From positions 97,001 through 161,000 of the forward strand of contig CAJNDS010002551.1 in the NCBI GenBank assembly GCA_905221605.1: a stretch of DNA of 64,000 nucleotides. The letters run 5' to 3'. Both the position numbers and the translations under genes were made by a program. Below, in pieces: positions 33,890 to 47,500 of the stretch (positions within the stretch are counted from its first letter, which is position 1; each line of letters opens with the position of its first letter). The notes under the pieces are model-generated. The model saw nothing but the letters and a program-made list of their open reading frames with translations. It was not told the DNA's origin and searched no databases. The stretch is from Symbiodinium natans. Taxonomy: Eukaryota; Sar; Dinophyceae; Suessiales; Symbiodiniaceae.

Positions 33890-36570
33890 AGCAAAATCGA
33901 ACTCAATGGGGCTGCACCGGCTGAAGCCTCCCTTTGTAGCGTGGTGCGCAGGCCACTTCAGCATCTGCTTCGGGATTCAGGCACCGACTTCTGTAAGTTT
34001 GTTGTCGAGCTGGGTCACCTTCCTATGCCTCTTACTGCGACAGGAAAGCCAGCACAGACAAGGCAGTCTGAGAAATGTTCCATGTCTGAAGACATCAGCA
34101 CACATGAGAACTGCATCAGAACTCCAGGACATCAAGCCTGGTGATGTGTCACCAAGCCCCAGCACGGACACTCTGCGCATCACTGCGAGTTGGGACTGAC
34201 CGCGACTGACCACGAGACGACAAAACGCTTGCAGCTGCAGGGCCTGGCTTCCCATGTCTTCCCACATCTTCCCACATGCTTCCGTAGTTTCCGATTTCTG
34301 ATGACATGAATAAGCACTGCGCTCACCGTCGAGTCGTAGCTCACAGCTGGCAGTGATTTGCAGGACGGGCTTCGAGACAGTCTAGCAGCGACACGCGGCG
34401 GTGCGTGAGAGCCCATGTTGTCACACCCGATCCCAAGGGCAAAGCCTGTATGCAACATGTTCATGGCTGCCAGTTCGCATAGAACCGCACTTGGTAACAG
34501 GCACAGTTGATACAGCTGCCATGCATCAGAGGCGCAGCGAGGAGCAAGCAAGATTTCATGCATCACTTGTAATTCATAATTCGGCTGGCATGCAAGCAGA
34601 TTAGCGCGGTGGAAAGCAAGGCCTCTTCGATTATCGGTAAGACGGCCGCAAAGGGCTTTACGGCGTTTGACAAGCTTTCGAAGTCCTGACAGCACGGCTT
34701 TACCGCGAAGCGTGGTCTCGCTGGGATGTGGCTCCAGCACGTAGGAAAACAAACCAGACAGCCACAGTTTGGCAGTTTTGCCATTAACCTCGCTTGTAGG
34801 CAAGGTTTATGGACTTAGGTGTGTTGTTGTCCTGTTGTGCTTGTTTGCACGTAGCTTTCGAAGGATGACATTGGAAATCACATAGCTGTGATTCGAGCTC
34901 CGTGTCTTGCAGCTTCCAGCCACGGTGGCAATGATGTCCTACCAGAAGAACCTGCAGGTGAAAGGGACATGAGAGAGAAAGTGCACGAGACATGAGCTTG
35001 ATCGTCCGACATCGCCTGAAGGAACCGGAAGCCACACCCTCAAGCCACCCTCACGAAAGGATCCAAATCTTCCGACAAGAACAGAACGAAGATGCCAGTA
35101 CAAGATAGTACAAGAGGATATCAGATCACGTTGTGGCTTGCAGCTTGGATCTGCTTCTGCAGACCCGCTGTGAGGTGTTGATCGCCACCCTGCTTGTGTT
35201 GTGAAGCTGCCGCGCTTGGGCCTCTCGCTGAACGGGTTACAGTCCGAGTCAATGTCGGCCAGGCTTTATCCTTGTGCAGCTTATGGAGCCTGGCACTCAG
35301 GACTCTGCCGAAGGCATGTCATGCATGCTAAACACCGAATGGAGAATCCGATGCGCGCAAGATACCGACCCCATAAAAGATGGGGTCCATGTGGGGTCTA
35401 TAGGGTGTCCCGAAAACCTCCGAGGCCAAAATTAGCGGAGTTACCCACTTAAAGCGTTAGCTTGATGTATCTGCCCCGCTGCCCCACTTTGGCTTGCCGC
35501 AGTTTGTCTCACGGTTGTAGTCATCAGCAGCAAGCCCGAGGGTGAAAAGAAGAGCAAGTTTTTGGCAGCGTATCCTATGGCCCACAACTCAGCTTTTCAT
35601 GCAAGTTTGTGAATCTGGTCTGAAGCACGGCCCTTGCGAGGTTTTCAAGTTTTGTTTGTTTTGGTGGTGCGTCTTCGTGTTTGCCGTCTGCCGCCCAGCT
35701 CTTGTCTTGCCGGGTTATGTCCCTGTGTGTGTTAAAGTGAAAGTGACGACAAAGGTCATGGCGGTCTACATTGCGGATCACCTCCTGTACCGAAAGTTCG
35801 GTCCGGCAAAGGTAGCCGAGTACACAGACAAGTGTGCAGCCAGCAGCTCCAGCATGTGAACTGCCCTCACCGCAATCTTTAAGGTCTGGAAAGCTGACCA
35901 TTCGTTCAAAGGGGCATCGCGCCATTCGACTGAGATCTGCGTGTTTCGCTGTTTTGACGTTGCTGGAGCAGCAAGGGATGAGCTAAGGCGAAGAGTTTTG
36001 GGCGCAGTTCACAGATCCGTCGCGGTGGTGCCTGGAGACCTGTTGAAAGCATGGCAGAACGGAAAGCCCGGAAGGTGCGAGGTTCTTGACTGTAGATGTG
36101 CCAGGTCGCCGGAGCACCCGGCGGAAACCTCGGATGGACAAGCACATGCCCGCATGCGAAGGCTGTTCCGGTTGGGGGCGGAGAGCCCAGGTACTGCAGA
36201 CAGCCGATGTTAGCATGGTCCTCTGCGAGCAAAGCGGGTCACAGGAGAAGAGCTCTCCGGAGGCGGAGGCTACGTGCAAGTATTGTGCTTCCTCTCAGTT
36301 TCTTCTGTTGCCTCATTTGTCTTCCTCTTGGCCAGGCCGAGGATGTCGCCGAAGATGTCGCGGAGGAGGTGCCCTTCGCGAATCCGAAGCGGAAGCTCGA
36401 AGCTGTCCAGCTGGGGACTCAAACCCGAGTTCGGGTGGGAGATCTTGTTTCTCTTCGAAGGGCTTCGAACCGTTTCCATGACCGGTCGTGCAAGTGCTTC
36501 CACAAATTCGTGCCTCTTGACCGGGTCCCTGTCTCCCCCATCTCCCGATGTGCACATTGCGCCTGATGCC
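33890..36570 (+). CDS. Weak candidate multi-exon gene, function unknown
   Basis: Scattered plus-strand blocks read like protein: LQHLLRDSGTDFCKFVVELG (about 33950-34010), PEGEKKSKFLAAYPMAHNSA (35534-35595), VKVTTKVMAVYIADHLLY then KFGPAKVAEYTDKC (35735-35838), VAGAARDELRRRVLGAVHRS followed by VPGDLLKAWQNGKPG (35960-36085), and AEDVAEDVAEEVPFANPKRK (36345-36405). None matches a domain I know. A 207-codon minus-strand ORF (34180-34803) overlaps the gap and may be an alternative gene or shadow. Treat this as coding potential, not a gene model. Confidence 0.25.
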
Positions 36571-36905
36571 CTTTGGTTGCTGTAAAGCAATAGACCGCAT
36601 AAGCCCGACGTACGAAGACTCAGGAAGAGGGTTCACGCATCATTCGCAGATGAATGATTCTGAAGGATTCTGAATGATTCTGAGGCTTGGCCCCCTGAAG
36701 CCAGGTCTTGCGCCAAGATATGACCTCTCATGCACCCCTCTCCTGATTTCTTCATTTCCGTCTCATGCGCCTCCGCTCTTTCTCTTCGCTGAGGCTTGGG
36801 CATGGTACTTAGACACAAGGCCGAGAGCGAAAGCGTGCGCCACTCAGCATCAATAATCTGGCAGTTGGGGAGACGTGTTCGGCAGCTAAGTCGGGCTCTT
36901 TCTTC

Positions 36906-37648
36906 TGCACAAGAGAGTGCAAGCAGCTGGAGGACACAAGGTTGAGATCCTGGCGCTTTTAATTCATATCCCTCGTCAAATGCAGGAGCCTGTTGAGGGA
37001 CCTTTCCGGCTGGTCATGCAGACGCTGGAGGCTTTGGCAGCTGTGTCATGCCGCTTGAAGTGCCCAGAAGCGCTATGAAGCATTCAGAATTCTTGTGAGA
37101 AGTGCGACTTCACGCAGGCAGGATTGGGCTACCCTTTCCTGGACGATTCCGAGATCTCAGAGGCCCTGACGGCATCTGCCGTCTCGGGGGCTACGCTGGC
37201 ACGGGCAAGCCTCCACTCCGCAGGTTGAGATCTTTCCCCCCTCGGAAGCCCGAGACCTGGAATGGCAGAAGTAGCAACGAACTTCCAAAGGACGAGGCAA
37301 GTGCAAAGCAAATCTAGAAATCAGGATGGAACCATCAGATGCAAAATGACCGGAGTGGCAGAAGTCACCTCTCGCATCTTCAGATGGTGGGCGTCCCAGA
37401 TCGTTGGCAACATGGCACTGCGTGATGTTCTGAAGAGACTCCGTGACAGGTGGTCGGGCTTGCAGAAGGACTCGCAAGAGGCGGCTGCCGCGTTCATGCA
37501 ATCGATTCAAAACGAGGCCTGTCACTCTCGTGTGCCAAGATGTGTGCCAAGACGTGTCAAAACCATGCCTTCGGAGAGCAGTGTCTTCCCTGCAAGAATG
37601 CAGGTTGCCGCACCGAAAGTCAGGAGCAAAGACCTCTCTCAGCAATGA
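36906..37648 (+). CDS. Candidate exons of an unrecognised gene
   Basis: Three open blocks: 36906-37078 (includes PVEGPFRLVMQTLEALAAVS), about 37093-37227 (CEKCDFTQAGLGYPFLDD, SEISEALTASAVSG; ends CAG|GTTGAG, a good donor), and 37262-37648 (includes RIFRWWASQIVGNMALRDVL and RDRWSGLQKDSQEAAAAFMQ). The text is protein-like and helical, but I recognise no family, and frame continuity across the putative introns is unproved. A short CAG repeat (37671-37693) follows. Confidence 0.3.
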
Positions 37649-37659
37649 GCGCAAAAGGA

Positions 37660-38750
37660 GTCAAGCCGAGTTGCAGCAGCAGCAGCAGCAGCAGCCCGCG
37701 CGCATGCCATCCCAGTGCCATGCAAACATTTGCGACTATAGTGTGAAAGTGCATGCCACTTCATGATGTCTCACGCGCGCCTCATCGATCTTGGCCGCCC
37801 CTGTTCGTAGCGTTGCCAGCACCGAAGCGGTGCACCTGGCCAGTGCCTGAGAAGATCACGCTGGTAGGTGGAGCATTGTGGAACCACAGCAATACCGTTT
37901 GCAAAGAACACAGTGACTGCAGCGTGAGGTGCTCCAATGTGCAGATGTGACCATTGGCATGCTGAGTCATTGACCGGGTTGACTCTATGTGTTGATGGCC
38001 ACTGATGAGGCACCCATTGCACCCGTTGCAGTGTGATGCTGATGACCCTCAACATCTCAGTTGACCATGGGTGGATTTAGTCATGACTGAAGTCTGGAGA
38101 AGTCTGCTAGAGGCATCAGTGCAAGCAGCTGCCACATGCCCAGTTGCTTTACTTTCGGGGGAGTTATCGCGGGAGTCTCGGAGTCTCCAACCGGCTTTAG
38201 CAGGCTTTCCTGAAAGCAGCTGAGAAGGGCGCGCTTGACGTTCTGGCGGCACAGTTTCATTCTGTGCCCAAGACACAGCGAAGAACGGCTGTCGACCAAT
38301 GTTGCCAGGTAGCTCGGCGACACCTTCAAGGCCGAGCTCGGCTTGACTGTGAGATGCGGGGCAGGAAATTGACGGAAATTGCAGTACACCGTCTGAGTCA
38401 AGGCCGTCAGCGTCGGATGATCGTGGCAGCGGCTGATGGCCATGGCAGAGGCTGTCCCGAGTTGCGTGGATTGCGGGCACAGATGGCAGAGCGCATCGAG
38501 AGTTACTAAGTCAGGCCCATTCAGGCCCCACAGATCCCCGCAGGCACAAAACACGAGCCCAAGCCGATTTGCGAGGGTGCTGTTCCTTGTTTGTGTTGAA
38601 TCCTGCAGGCGCCGTTCATTTGGCTGCTCGAGCCGGCCATGGTGAGGCATGCCAGGGGTTTGTCACCAGCCAAGTTTGGAAATCATTGGCATGCCTCCCT
38701 GTTTGATGTGCAGCCACTGGTATCTCTCGAGTTGGCCGGTCAACCTGTGG
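37660..38750. other. No gene recognised upstream of the F-box gene
   Basis: Unique-looking sequence. ORFs of 80-190 codons occur on both strands and overlap each other without motifs. It may include the 5' untranslated region and promoter of the F-box/LRR gene; no TATA or TTTT-type dinoflagellate promoter element was identified. Confidence 0.45.
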
Positions 38751-38754
38751 TCTC

Positions 38755-40357
38755 ATGGATGGGCGTGGCTTGGAGCCGGAGGAGCGTGCGGAGCTTGCAG
38801 AGCTCGCAGAGCTTGCACCTGCCTCGAGCTTAGGGCAGGCCATCTCGGTTTTGTCCTTTGTGGATATCCTGGAAGCGACGGCCTGCAACCGGAAGTGGCG
38901 GCAACTTGGCTGTGAGCTGACCCACATCCCTGCCTTGTCCACCAAGCCGCTGCACGAGCAACGTGAGAACCGTGAGGACTGTGAGAGCACGAAGGACAAT
39001 AAGGAGATCCGCCCCATCCTGCTGCCCGTGCTTCCGTGTTTGCTGCTAGTCGTCTCGCGCTTCCCGCGGCTGCGGGGGGAGATAGGCGTGTTTGTCGTAG
39101 ACTGGAGGCCGACATACTTCGACGCGCTGGAGGCGGGTGGAGGTCGCCTTCAAGCGCTCTCCTTGCAGCTCTCCGAGGGTGTTGGGGAGCGCGAGCTTTC
39201 CCTCATCCTGAAGTCTTGTCCAAATTTGCTCCGCTTCTGCCTGTCGGACTACGACCTTGTTGGGGACATCCCGGGCCACTTCCTGTGGGACCTTCCAAGC
39301 CACCTCACCGAGCTGAGGTTCTGAAGAGAAAAAGGGGCCACAGGGGTGTTTAGATGGTTTTTAAAGGTTTTTTCTGTTTTGTTAGACCCGCTCCAATTTG
39401 GTTCCCTAGTCACCATTTAGAGTCACTGGGAGTCACTGGAGTCACGGGAGTTACCTTCTCCCTGAGCCCCTGAGGCTGTGTCTGCTTCGAGACCTGCAGG
39501 ACTCAGCCTTGCAGGCGGCTGTCAAAGCTGCGCCAAATTTGCGATCTGTTCACCTGGAGGGTGTTGACGAACTCACAGACCATGGTATTGCTGCCCTGGG
39601 CTCGTTAAATCTTCGGGAGCTGTCCCTGGTTTTTACCCGTGCAGCATCACCACAAATCTTGGAGTCGACGCTGTTGCACGTCTTATGCGACACCCATTGC
39701 ACAGGGCTCGAGGCACTTGAATTCTCCGAGCGTGCTGGGCCGTCTCTGGTCCTATCTGATCAAGGCGCCAACTTTGCGCAGGCGCTTGCAAGGCATGGAA
39801 GGTCCCTCAGAGCTTTGACACTCTCGGGCGTGGTGGGGCTTGGCGACATTGCCTTCCAAATTCTTGCAGCTTCCTGTCCGAACCTGCGTGAGCTGTCCCT
39901 ATACAAACCTGGGCATCAACTGACATCAGCCGGATTACAAGAAGGCTTGAGGCAGCTTTCCTTGGAACATGTCAGCCTCGGCTGTGTTGCCGACTTTCTT
40001 GGCGCGTTTCAGGCCATTAGATGTGCAGGACTCGGGCTCCGGTCCTTTGAGATGACTCGCTACTTTCGCACCGCTGCAGATGAGTCCGTGCTGTCTGTTT
40101 TGCAGCATCTGCGCAGTGGCTACTTTCCTCGTTTGTACTCGGCGATCTTCCGCGGGACGTTTTCCTCCGAACAGGTTTCTACTTGTTACGAGGACATGTC
40201 GCGTGACCGGTGGGAAACTGCCGACTTGAGCTGGGTGCAGCTTGACGATCAGACCTTTTCGATCAGATGGCCGTATCCCGCGTCTGCTGCAAAGTCTTGT
40301 GAGTCTTTCGTTACTGTGCATCTGCAAAGGTGCTTCAAAGAGAGTGATTTTGGATGA
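38755..40357 (+). CDS. F-box / leucine-rich repeat protein (two exons)
   Basis: Exon 1 is 38755-39317 and exon 2 is 39475-40357. The 157-base GT-AG intron sits inside an LRR and joining restores LTELR-LCLLRDL in frame, giving 481 residues. Near residue 33, LSFVDILEATACNRKWRQLG resembles the core of an F-box (fold for SKP1 binding). The C-terminal two thirds contain LRRs of the AMN1/cysteine-containing type: LRSVHLEGVDELTDHGIAAL, LRALTLSGVVGLGDIAFQIL, LRELSLYKP. By family, such proteins choose substrates for SCF ubiquitin ligases; the substrate is unknown. The start is the first ATG in the frame. The F-box is divergent (no LP at its start), so a plain LRR protein is possible. This is the cleanest intact gene after topoisomerase II. 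Confidence 0.72.
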
Positions 40358-40727
40358 GCTTCGGCAGAAAATTGAAGGAACGACAGGACACATCAACACG
40401 CTCAATGTGGACAGTTGCTCCAGAAGAGATTAAACAACAACCATGCTACTGTGTGCGGATGCGCATGCAAAGCTAGCCAGTATATGCAGACAAAAAGCCC
40501 TACCCACATACCGTCGCACAACCACAGACATGCATGGCATGCATCGCTACAAATTCATTGCCGATTGCCCCTGCCCCAAGTGGTCACGGTCAAGGTTAAC
40601 TAGGTATGGCATATTTCACGCAGCCTTCGCTCAGGCTAAGAGGTTTGGGGTAGTGCTTCGAAAGTCGAGGTTTTCAGTTTGGCCCAATTATAAGCCTGTT
40701 TAGGGTTTAGGGTTAGGGCAAGAGCTC

Positions 40728-40940
40728 AACACTGTAGTTGTGTACTTGGAGGTTCAGGGTACTTAGTGACCCATGATATGTGTAGTTATAACCCACGTAT
40801 AAGCCCATTACCCTAATGGGGTTATAGTTGTGGTATAAGTACCCTAAACCCTAACCCTAAACCCTGGAACTATAAGTACAGTTATATTTGGGTTACTAAG
40901 TACCATGAACCTCCAAGAAGGGTTCTGGGCTACAGTGTTT
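40728..40940. mobile_element. 213-base foldback element with AACACTGTAG ends
   Basis: The left arm (AACACTGTAGTTGTGTACTT... to about 40772) and right arm (about 40893-40940, ending CTACAGTGTT) are complementary over about 45 bases with a few mismatches and a small insertion. The interior carries a CCCTAACCCTAAACCC patch and a TTATAAC/GTTATA hairpin. No target duplication is evident. It lies between the F-box/LRR and topoisomerase II genes, next to a TTTAGGG patch. Confidence 0.65.
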
Positions 40941-41586
40941 TGGGTTGAGGGTTTTTGGAGTTCTGTTTTGTTTTGTTCTGATGTCCTTCTGGGAGGGTTT
41001 TAGAAATTTAGGTTTAGAGTTTAGGGTTTAGTTTATTGGGGTTCGTTTAGAGCTTAGTTTACTTCTAATGTCCTTCTGGGAGGGGGTCCGACGCTTTCCC
41101 GGCTGCAGCGCGCTGGTGTGACGGTCAGACGTTTTGACATTCAAGTGCAGCCTGTCGTGCCAGATGATAGCGCTGTTGCACGATCACGGCCTGGTGCTAG
41201 AGGCACGCGGCTGTTCCGCAGGCTAGGATGTAGGATGGATGAGGTATCGAAGCTTTCTTGCGGCTCGCCCTCTGCTGGAGGCTTGCGATGTAGACGGCCG
41301 CACGCCACTCCATCTCGCTTCCGAGCATGGTCGCATGGAGGCGTCAATGACTCTGTTGAACAGCTGAGAGCGCTGCTGAACGTAAACTCGAGATTCATTG
41401 CATTCCAGCCATTGTGGCTCTGAGACATCGTGACAAGCATCGGACAGACACATCGACGGTCAAGGTTCCGAGCCACCATTGACTATTGTATCCAAGGGCA
41501 CTCGCATCAAACGTGTTCGGCTGCAGTCTTCGTGTTGTAACTTGTAGTCGCTCTCGAAGTGCTACCATCATGCCACCACGGGGAAG

Positions 41587-44500
41587 GTGCAACTCACACA
41601 GCTGTGCAAAGTGCCACGCAAAGTGCCGTGCAAAGTGCCGCGCAAAGTGCAGTTCTCGAAGGAGCCGAAGCCGGGGCCGAAGCCGGGGCCGAGGCCGAGG
41701 GCGAGGCCGCGGTGCAAAAGGATCCCGAGGCTGCGCAGCAGGGGAAGTATGGACAAAGAACTGACGAAGAGAAAGTGCATGGCAAGTGAAACCAAGTGCA
41801 AGGCAGTTGCAGTTGTGGTCAGTTTTGGCGTGGGCTGCGTCGGAGGCAGCGATGACATTGGGTCCCCCAAGATCAAGAGAAGCAAAACGGTGGAGCAAAC
41901 ATACCAGAAGAAGACGCAGGTCGGTAGCTTTTGTGTGACGATCGTGCCCATTCGCATTTTGTTGTGAGAGGTGGAACACATCCTCCTTCGCGCGGACGCT
42001 TGGCTTCCTGACGACGCACATGTGCTGATGCCCATCCATCCGTTGAGGTCCCGACACTTATGTTGGCTCCATAGAACACCAGGCGCACTCCTCAGCATGC
42101 AGTGCTAAGCCGAAGCGTTGAGTCCGCTAAGTTGTACGTCTTTGACCATCAAATCGCAAGTTATCACTCGGACGGAGGATGAATCGGCGTGGGTCTGGAA
42201 CGACAAGAAGGCCTTGTGGCCTTTTGGGGCATTTTGTGGCCTTGGGCCTTGCCCGCTTTGAGATCCGCTTTGGCTTCTGTGGTGACGTGCACGAAAAAGA
42301 CATTTACAGCCCTGACCGTTTTCAAGTACACCTTATCACATAGCTTTGTCAACCGTAAAGTTGAAACAAAGGGTATTCGGTATGGGCCCCCGAATCGATG
42401 CCAATCGCGACCTGGGCTTTCCAGCCAGACCGCGGGCCATGCCGGGATTGTGGGCAGAGGGAAGGGGTCCCTTTCTTGGTGCTTAAAAGGTGATGCTTCG
42501 GGCCAGGGTTCGGGAAAGAACTAGGACCTCAAAAATGTTCATGATGCCACATTGCTACCCTCTCCCGTGAACGTATTCTTTTGCCTCCGTACTTCCCGCC
42601 AAGAACGCAGGCCAACACAGCGGCTGTCGTTGAAGCATGTGTCGTATGCCATATGCAGAAGATGCAAATAGTCCAGTCAAACATAGCAGCTGTCGTTGCA
42701 GGATAATTATCTCATACGCAGAAAATACAAATACTCCGCCGGACTCCGTATGACTGTGTACACCTCATGAGTCTCCTATCAGGGACAGTTGAGTTCTTTT
42801 GTGATACATGATTGTCTCAGCGTTTAGGAACAAGTCAACGACACCGTATTCTTTTGCCTCCGTATTTCCTCAAAAAGAACGCAGGTGAACACAGCAGCTG
42901 TCGGGCCACGGTTCGTTGTACGGCAGCAGGATTTGTGAGCTACCGGCACTATCGCCCCTCCCCTGAAGCTCCCTCAACTAGCTTTGGTCTCTACCCAGGA
43001 GAGTCATGGCCTGTCTACCAACCACCATGGTGTATGTCCCGTGTTTGCACCGCATTTGCGGCAGGGTCAAATGGAGCACAGGGACATCAGCTACGTGCCG
43101 GCACTGTACAAAATCTTCGACGAGATCCTTGTCAATGCAGCTGACAACCTGCAGAGGGATTCCAAGATGAAGGCAGGTTCTTTTGTGCACGGAGTGTATT
43201 GGTTACGCTTGAATTGAAGCTACATTCTTGTGCCGCATCGCAGCCAGGCGATCAAGGTCGACATTGACCGGTCCAAAGGCCAAAATGCATACAAACGCAC
43301 AACTACACATGACGGGTCGACCACACTCACACACTCGCTGCATGCTTTGTTCTCTAAACTCAGAGAGCTCCGTCCAGCTATCTGAACTGTACAGGTTTCT
43401 GCTGAACCATTTCCGTACTTCTAGCAGTAGGCACAGCTCCGTGTGAATGCAGGAAGGATCAAAGTGTGGAATGATGGAAAGGGAATTCCCATACAGCTGC
43501 CAGTCCCTCACTTTGTGATCATGTTCCGACGTTCCAGTGGGCGGGGTTTCAGGGCGAGTGTTGATGCAAGGCACAAGAAGTACAAGGTTTTCGTTCCGGA
43601 GCTGGTTTTTGGCCATCTGCTCACCAGCGACAACTACGATGATTCCGAACGTTGCTCCGCTGCAGTTGGGTAGCAATCTGCAGAGCATGCAGTCTTCTCT
43701 CAAAGTTTTCTCCAGACATGTGGAGCTTGTTGCACGTAAGGCAAGGTTACTGGAGGTCGCAACGGCTATGGAGCAAAGCTTACCAACGTTTTTAGCCGGA
43801 AGCTTTCATGCAACTATTGCAGTCGTGTGCGTTCACTATGGGGCGGGGGGACCTGCATCGCCCTCGCATTTCTGCAAGGAAGCTCGTCATTGAGACGGCA
43901 GGCCTTCAGCTTTCATATTCGCGTACAAGGGTTGCCAGAGGTATCGATTGTGTCAGAGTTTTCGTGCCGTACTTCTCGCCGCTGTGCGTTTGTGAGAGGC
44001 AGCGGCAAGAAGTACAAGCAGGAATGGACTGCCAACATGAGCAACTGGGCTTGTTTGAACACCGACACCCCGCTCATAGGTGCCATGATTTGTAAGCGGA
44101 GGGTCAGCTGAGGTAAGAAGGGCAAGCCGCAGGTTACCAAGGCTGTGAAAATTTGTTTGTGGAAGCGCGATGGCCTGGCTGCTGCATCTGTTGCACGTCA
44201 GGGGTCTGCAACATCCTACACCTCGGTGGAATTCTGGCCAGCTTCTCGTCGGTGAATAAGAAGCGACCTGAGCTTGAGAGAGCCGCCGGTCGAGCCGCGC
44301 GAGAGGACCTCGCCAAGTTCGGCATGAAGGAGCTTGAGGCCCAGAATGCTGTGAAAGGGCTGGGTTCTTTAGTGGCTTGGTGTGCTTCGCCTGTGTTGTG
44401 GTGCCAGGCCGACACAGTCGCCCTCATGATGCGCAGAGTCTATGACATCGGAGGCCATAGTCTCTGTCCCAATCGTGCTAAGATTGCAGTCGTGCTTGAG

Positions 44501-47500
44501 AAGTTAAAGGGTCTTGTTCGTTCCGGCAAAGCATCCCGCCAGGAACCAGCGGAGACCGATGTTCTGTGTACTTGAATGGCAGCATCTTGCCTGCATGTGG
44601 GCAGCTTGTTAAATTCTTTCGGCTGTTGCGATACGTGCATTCCGAATTCCTCTTGAGGGAAGTTGGCAGTCAAGAACTTTGTGGACTACTGCCAGCAGTT
44701 CCATGGTGAGGACGGCTATGCCTATGCACAGCTCAACAAACGCTGGCAGGCCGGACCTGCTTAATGCTGTCGGGGGCACCGCAAGTCTGCTCTGATTCTT
44801 ACTATTCTCATTATTGTATTTCGTATGTTGAATGATTTAGCATTTCTGCAAGCCTTTAAAAACCCAATATTGAGTGCCAAGAACGATTTCACTGTCACAT
44901 CTTTTGAATGGCTTTTTGGTTTCATTTCATTCTCTGGTTTTCTTTCTTACGAGCTATTCCAGCATTCTTTCGTTCAGTGCAATGCACGGCTCACTCTTAC
45001 TTATTACGCCGTGCAGCAATAGAAATAAATCGGAAGAGTACCGATGAAATTATTAAGTAGCCTTCTAAAATCATACTCATTGCAACTGGCCTTGCTTGCG
45101 AGCGCGTGAATCAGCATTATTGCGCACCGCGTCAATTATTCAGATCTCTTCACAGGCCCGTAGAAATCAGAAAAGCCCAAACTTTACAAGGAGCCCCTAT
45201 GATGAATTTAAACGCTATCGCGGGCCCTGCCATGGCGCGGTCTGCACGACTCAATTGAGAAGGACGACGAGTGGAATGAAACCAAGTGAGTCTTTCAAGC
45301 GGGCGGAGGCGAGGGGACCATGGGCCTCTCAGCCAACCCCGAATAGGGCCCCGGACCAGACATTTTCAGGGCAAAAAGGAGGTGGGTTTGGTCTTTTTCC
45401 CCGAGCGATTTAGGTCTGGGGCCTCGGCGGAATGTTGCGCTTTTTCATCGGAGCCACATACGCTTGCCTGCTCGTTTTTGATTGACATCAGCATTCTGCT
45501 ACGGTTGTCGATCTCCGAGCGTTTACTTGTTCCTGCTTGCCTTCTTGCTCCTGGCTTCCTTGGCCACACGAGACATGCAGTCTCCAGCCGGTTACTCCCA
45601 CTCTCATGCCGAGACTTTTGATTGCATTGGATTCACTCGGTTGAGGTACTGGTTGCTCGCTCTGATGGTGATGGCTTTGCGCAGAACTCCTTCGTGAACG
45701 CAATCAGCACCCCCAAAGGGGGAACGCGCCTCCGCGATCAACAGGTGCTTGCATGGTGCTTGCAGGCTTGCAGGTGTTTACTCATTGTACTTCCAAACAA
45801 CTTTCGCAGCCTGGACCACTGGAGGCTTCTTTTAACAGACATGCTGTGAAGCAGTTCGTTTGTTACGACTACATGTAGGGAGCTTACATCTGAGGCATGT
45901 CAACTACATTCTGGACCAGCTGGTGGACGCAATTGCGAGCAAGGCTCGGTGTTGTCTCCAACGCGCGTTGCCTGGTTGCCTTGCGAGCCGTGATCTGAAT
46001 GCCAGGCCTCAAAACAGGCAGGCAAGGGAGTCGAGATCAAGCGAGTGCATCTTGGCTTCTTGAATCTACATGCACTCGCTTTGAATTGGTACTGCCAGAA
46101 GAGACGCAAGAAGGCACGTGAAGAGCCATCTGTGGTTGTTCATCAACTGCTGGGCTCCGAGTACACCTGTGTAAGCACGCCTGCGTGGGCCGGCATGTTC
46201 AGAATTGGGGTGTGTGAGGCCTGATTGAGAACCCCGCCTTCAGTTCGCAGACCAAGGAGCAGATGACACTGAAGGTGTGTCGGTTGTTTCATGCCCTGCA
46301 ACACCTTCACTTAGTGATTTTTAAGTCCACTGCCAGGCTTCCATGTTCGGCAGCCACTGCAGTCTGCCCCGCGCTTTCATTGATGAGGTTTGCGATCGCC
46401 AGTAGATGCCTCGAGAATTCCAGAAGCCATTTCGCGAATGCCCACTTGGGAAGCTGGAGTTACTGGAGGTGCTGAGCAACACGGGCATTGTAGATGCGGT
46501 CATCTCTGAGGCTCAGAACCTGAAAGTTATGGTGAAACATGGTGAGAAACCGTATGCCATCTCTACTCTCGGTGAAGCGGAGGCCCAATCCAAAATGACT
46601 CTCCAGATGGACAAGAGCATCTCCAAGGCGAGTCATGGAAAGCGAGTGCAGCGGACTCACGGCTCGTGTGGTGCAGGCTGAAACATAAGTTGATACGTAG
46701 TGATGCGAAACAGAAACGTCTGGTGTTGCGCAAAGGCTGGGAGTTCCTAAGCTGGAAGATGCAAATGAAGCAGGCTCTCGGCTATGCTGAGTTATGCTTG
46801 GGGTCGGAGTTGCTTTCAGTTTTGTGAAATTGAACATATGTGCATTTATGTGCATTCGGCATTCTGTAAGGCGTATTGGCGTATTGCACGGCCCGTTGGG
46901 ATTGCCTTTGCCTCGTCCAGGCGGCAGGCTGTCGAAGGTGGGGCGCGGATGGGGGCTCCTGGGCTCCCCTCTCCGAGCGCACTTGCTCGCTCTGGCTCTC
47001 GCTCTCTCTCTCTCTCTCTCTCTCTGTCTGTCTCTCTGCCCAGTGCTCTTTTTGCAGTTGCCGTTCATCATTTTTTTCTCTTTTCCCTCCTGTGCGAAGG
47101 AGTGCACGCTGATTTTGACCGAAGGGGACAGTGCCAAAGCACTTGCTGTGGCGGGTCTGGCTGTCCTTGGTCGTGACAAGTATGGCGCCCCTGGCTGAGA
47201 TGATTGGCCTGCTGCCAGCGCACATTGCAACATTACAACATATTGCTAGATTCCGTTTTTTTGACATGTTGGACGTGAGGTCTTCCCCTTGCGTGGCAAA
47301 CTGCTGAATGTGCGCGAGATCAACCAGAAAACGCTAGCTGAAAACAAGGAGGCAGGAGGTCTCTGCTGGATGCACAGTTGTGCACGAGCAAAGTTCGCAT
47401 CTCTGACACACGTGGAAAGGCAATGAACATCGTCAAGATCCTCGGACTGTCCTTCGACAAGAAGAAAGTACATAACCTTCGCTATGGGAAGGTGCTTCAG

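Noticed and set aside
34180-34803. 207-codon minus-strand ORF as a firm gene
   Set aside because: Basic, partly protein-like, but no family recognised and it overlaps plus-strand candidate exons; kept only as a note.
46460-47233. 257-codon minus-strand ORF
   Set aside because: Antisense to well-supported topoisomerase II exons and a CT repeat; no motif.
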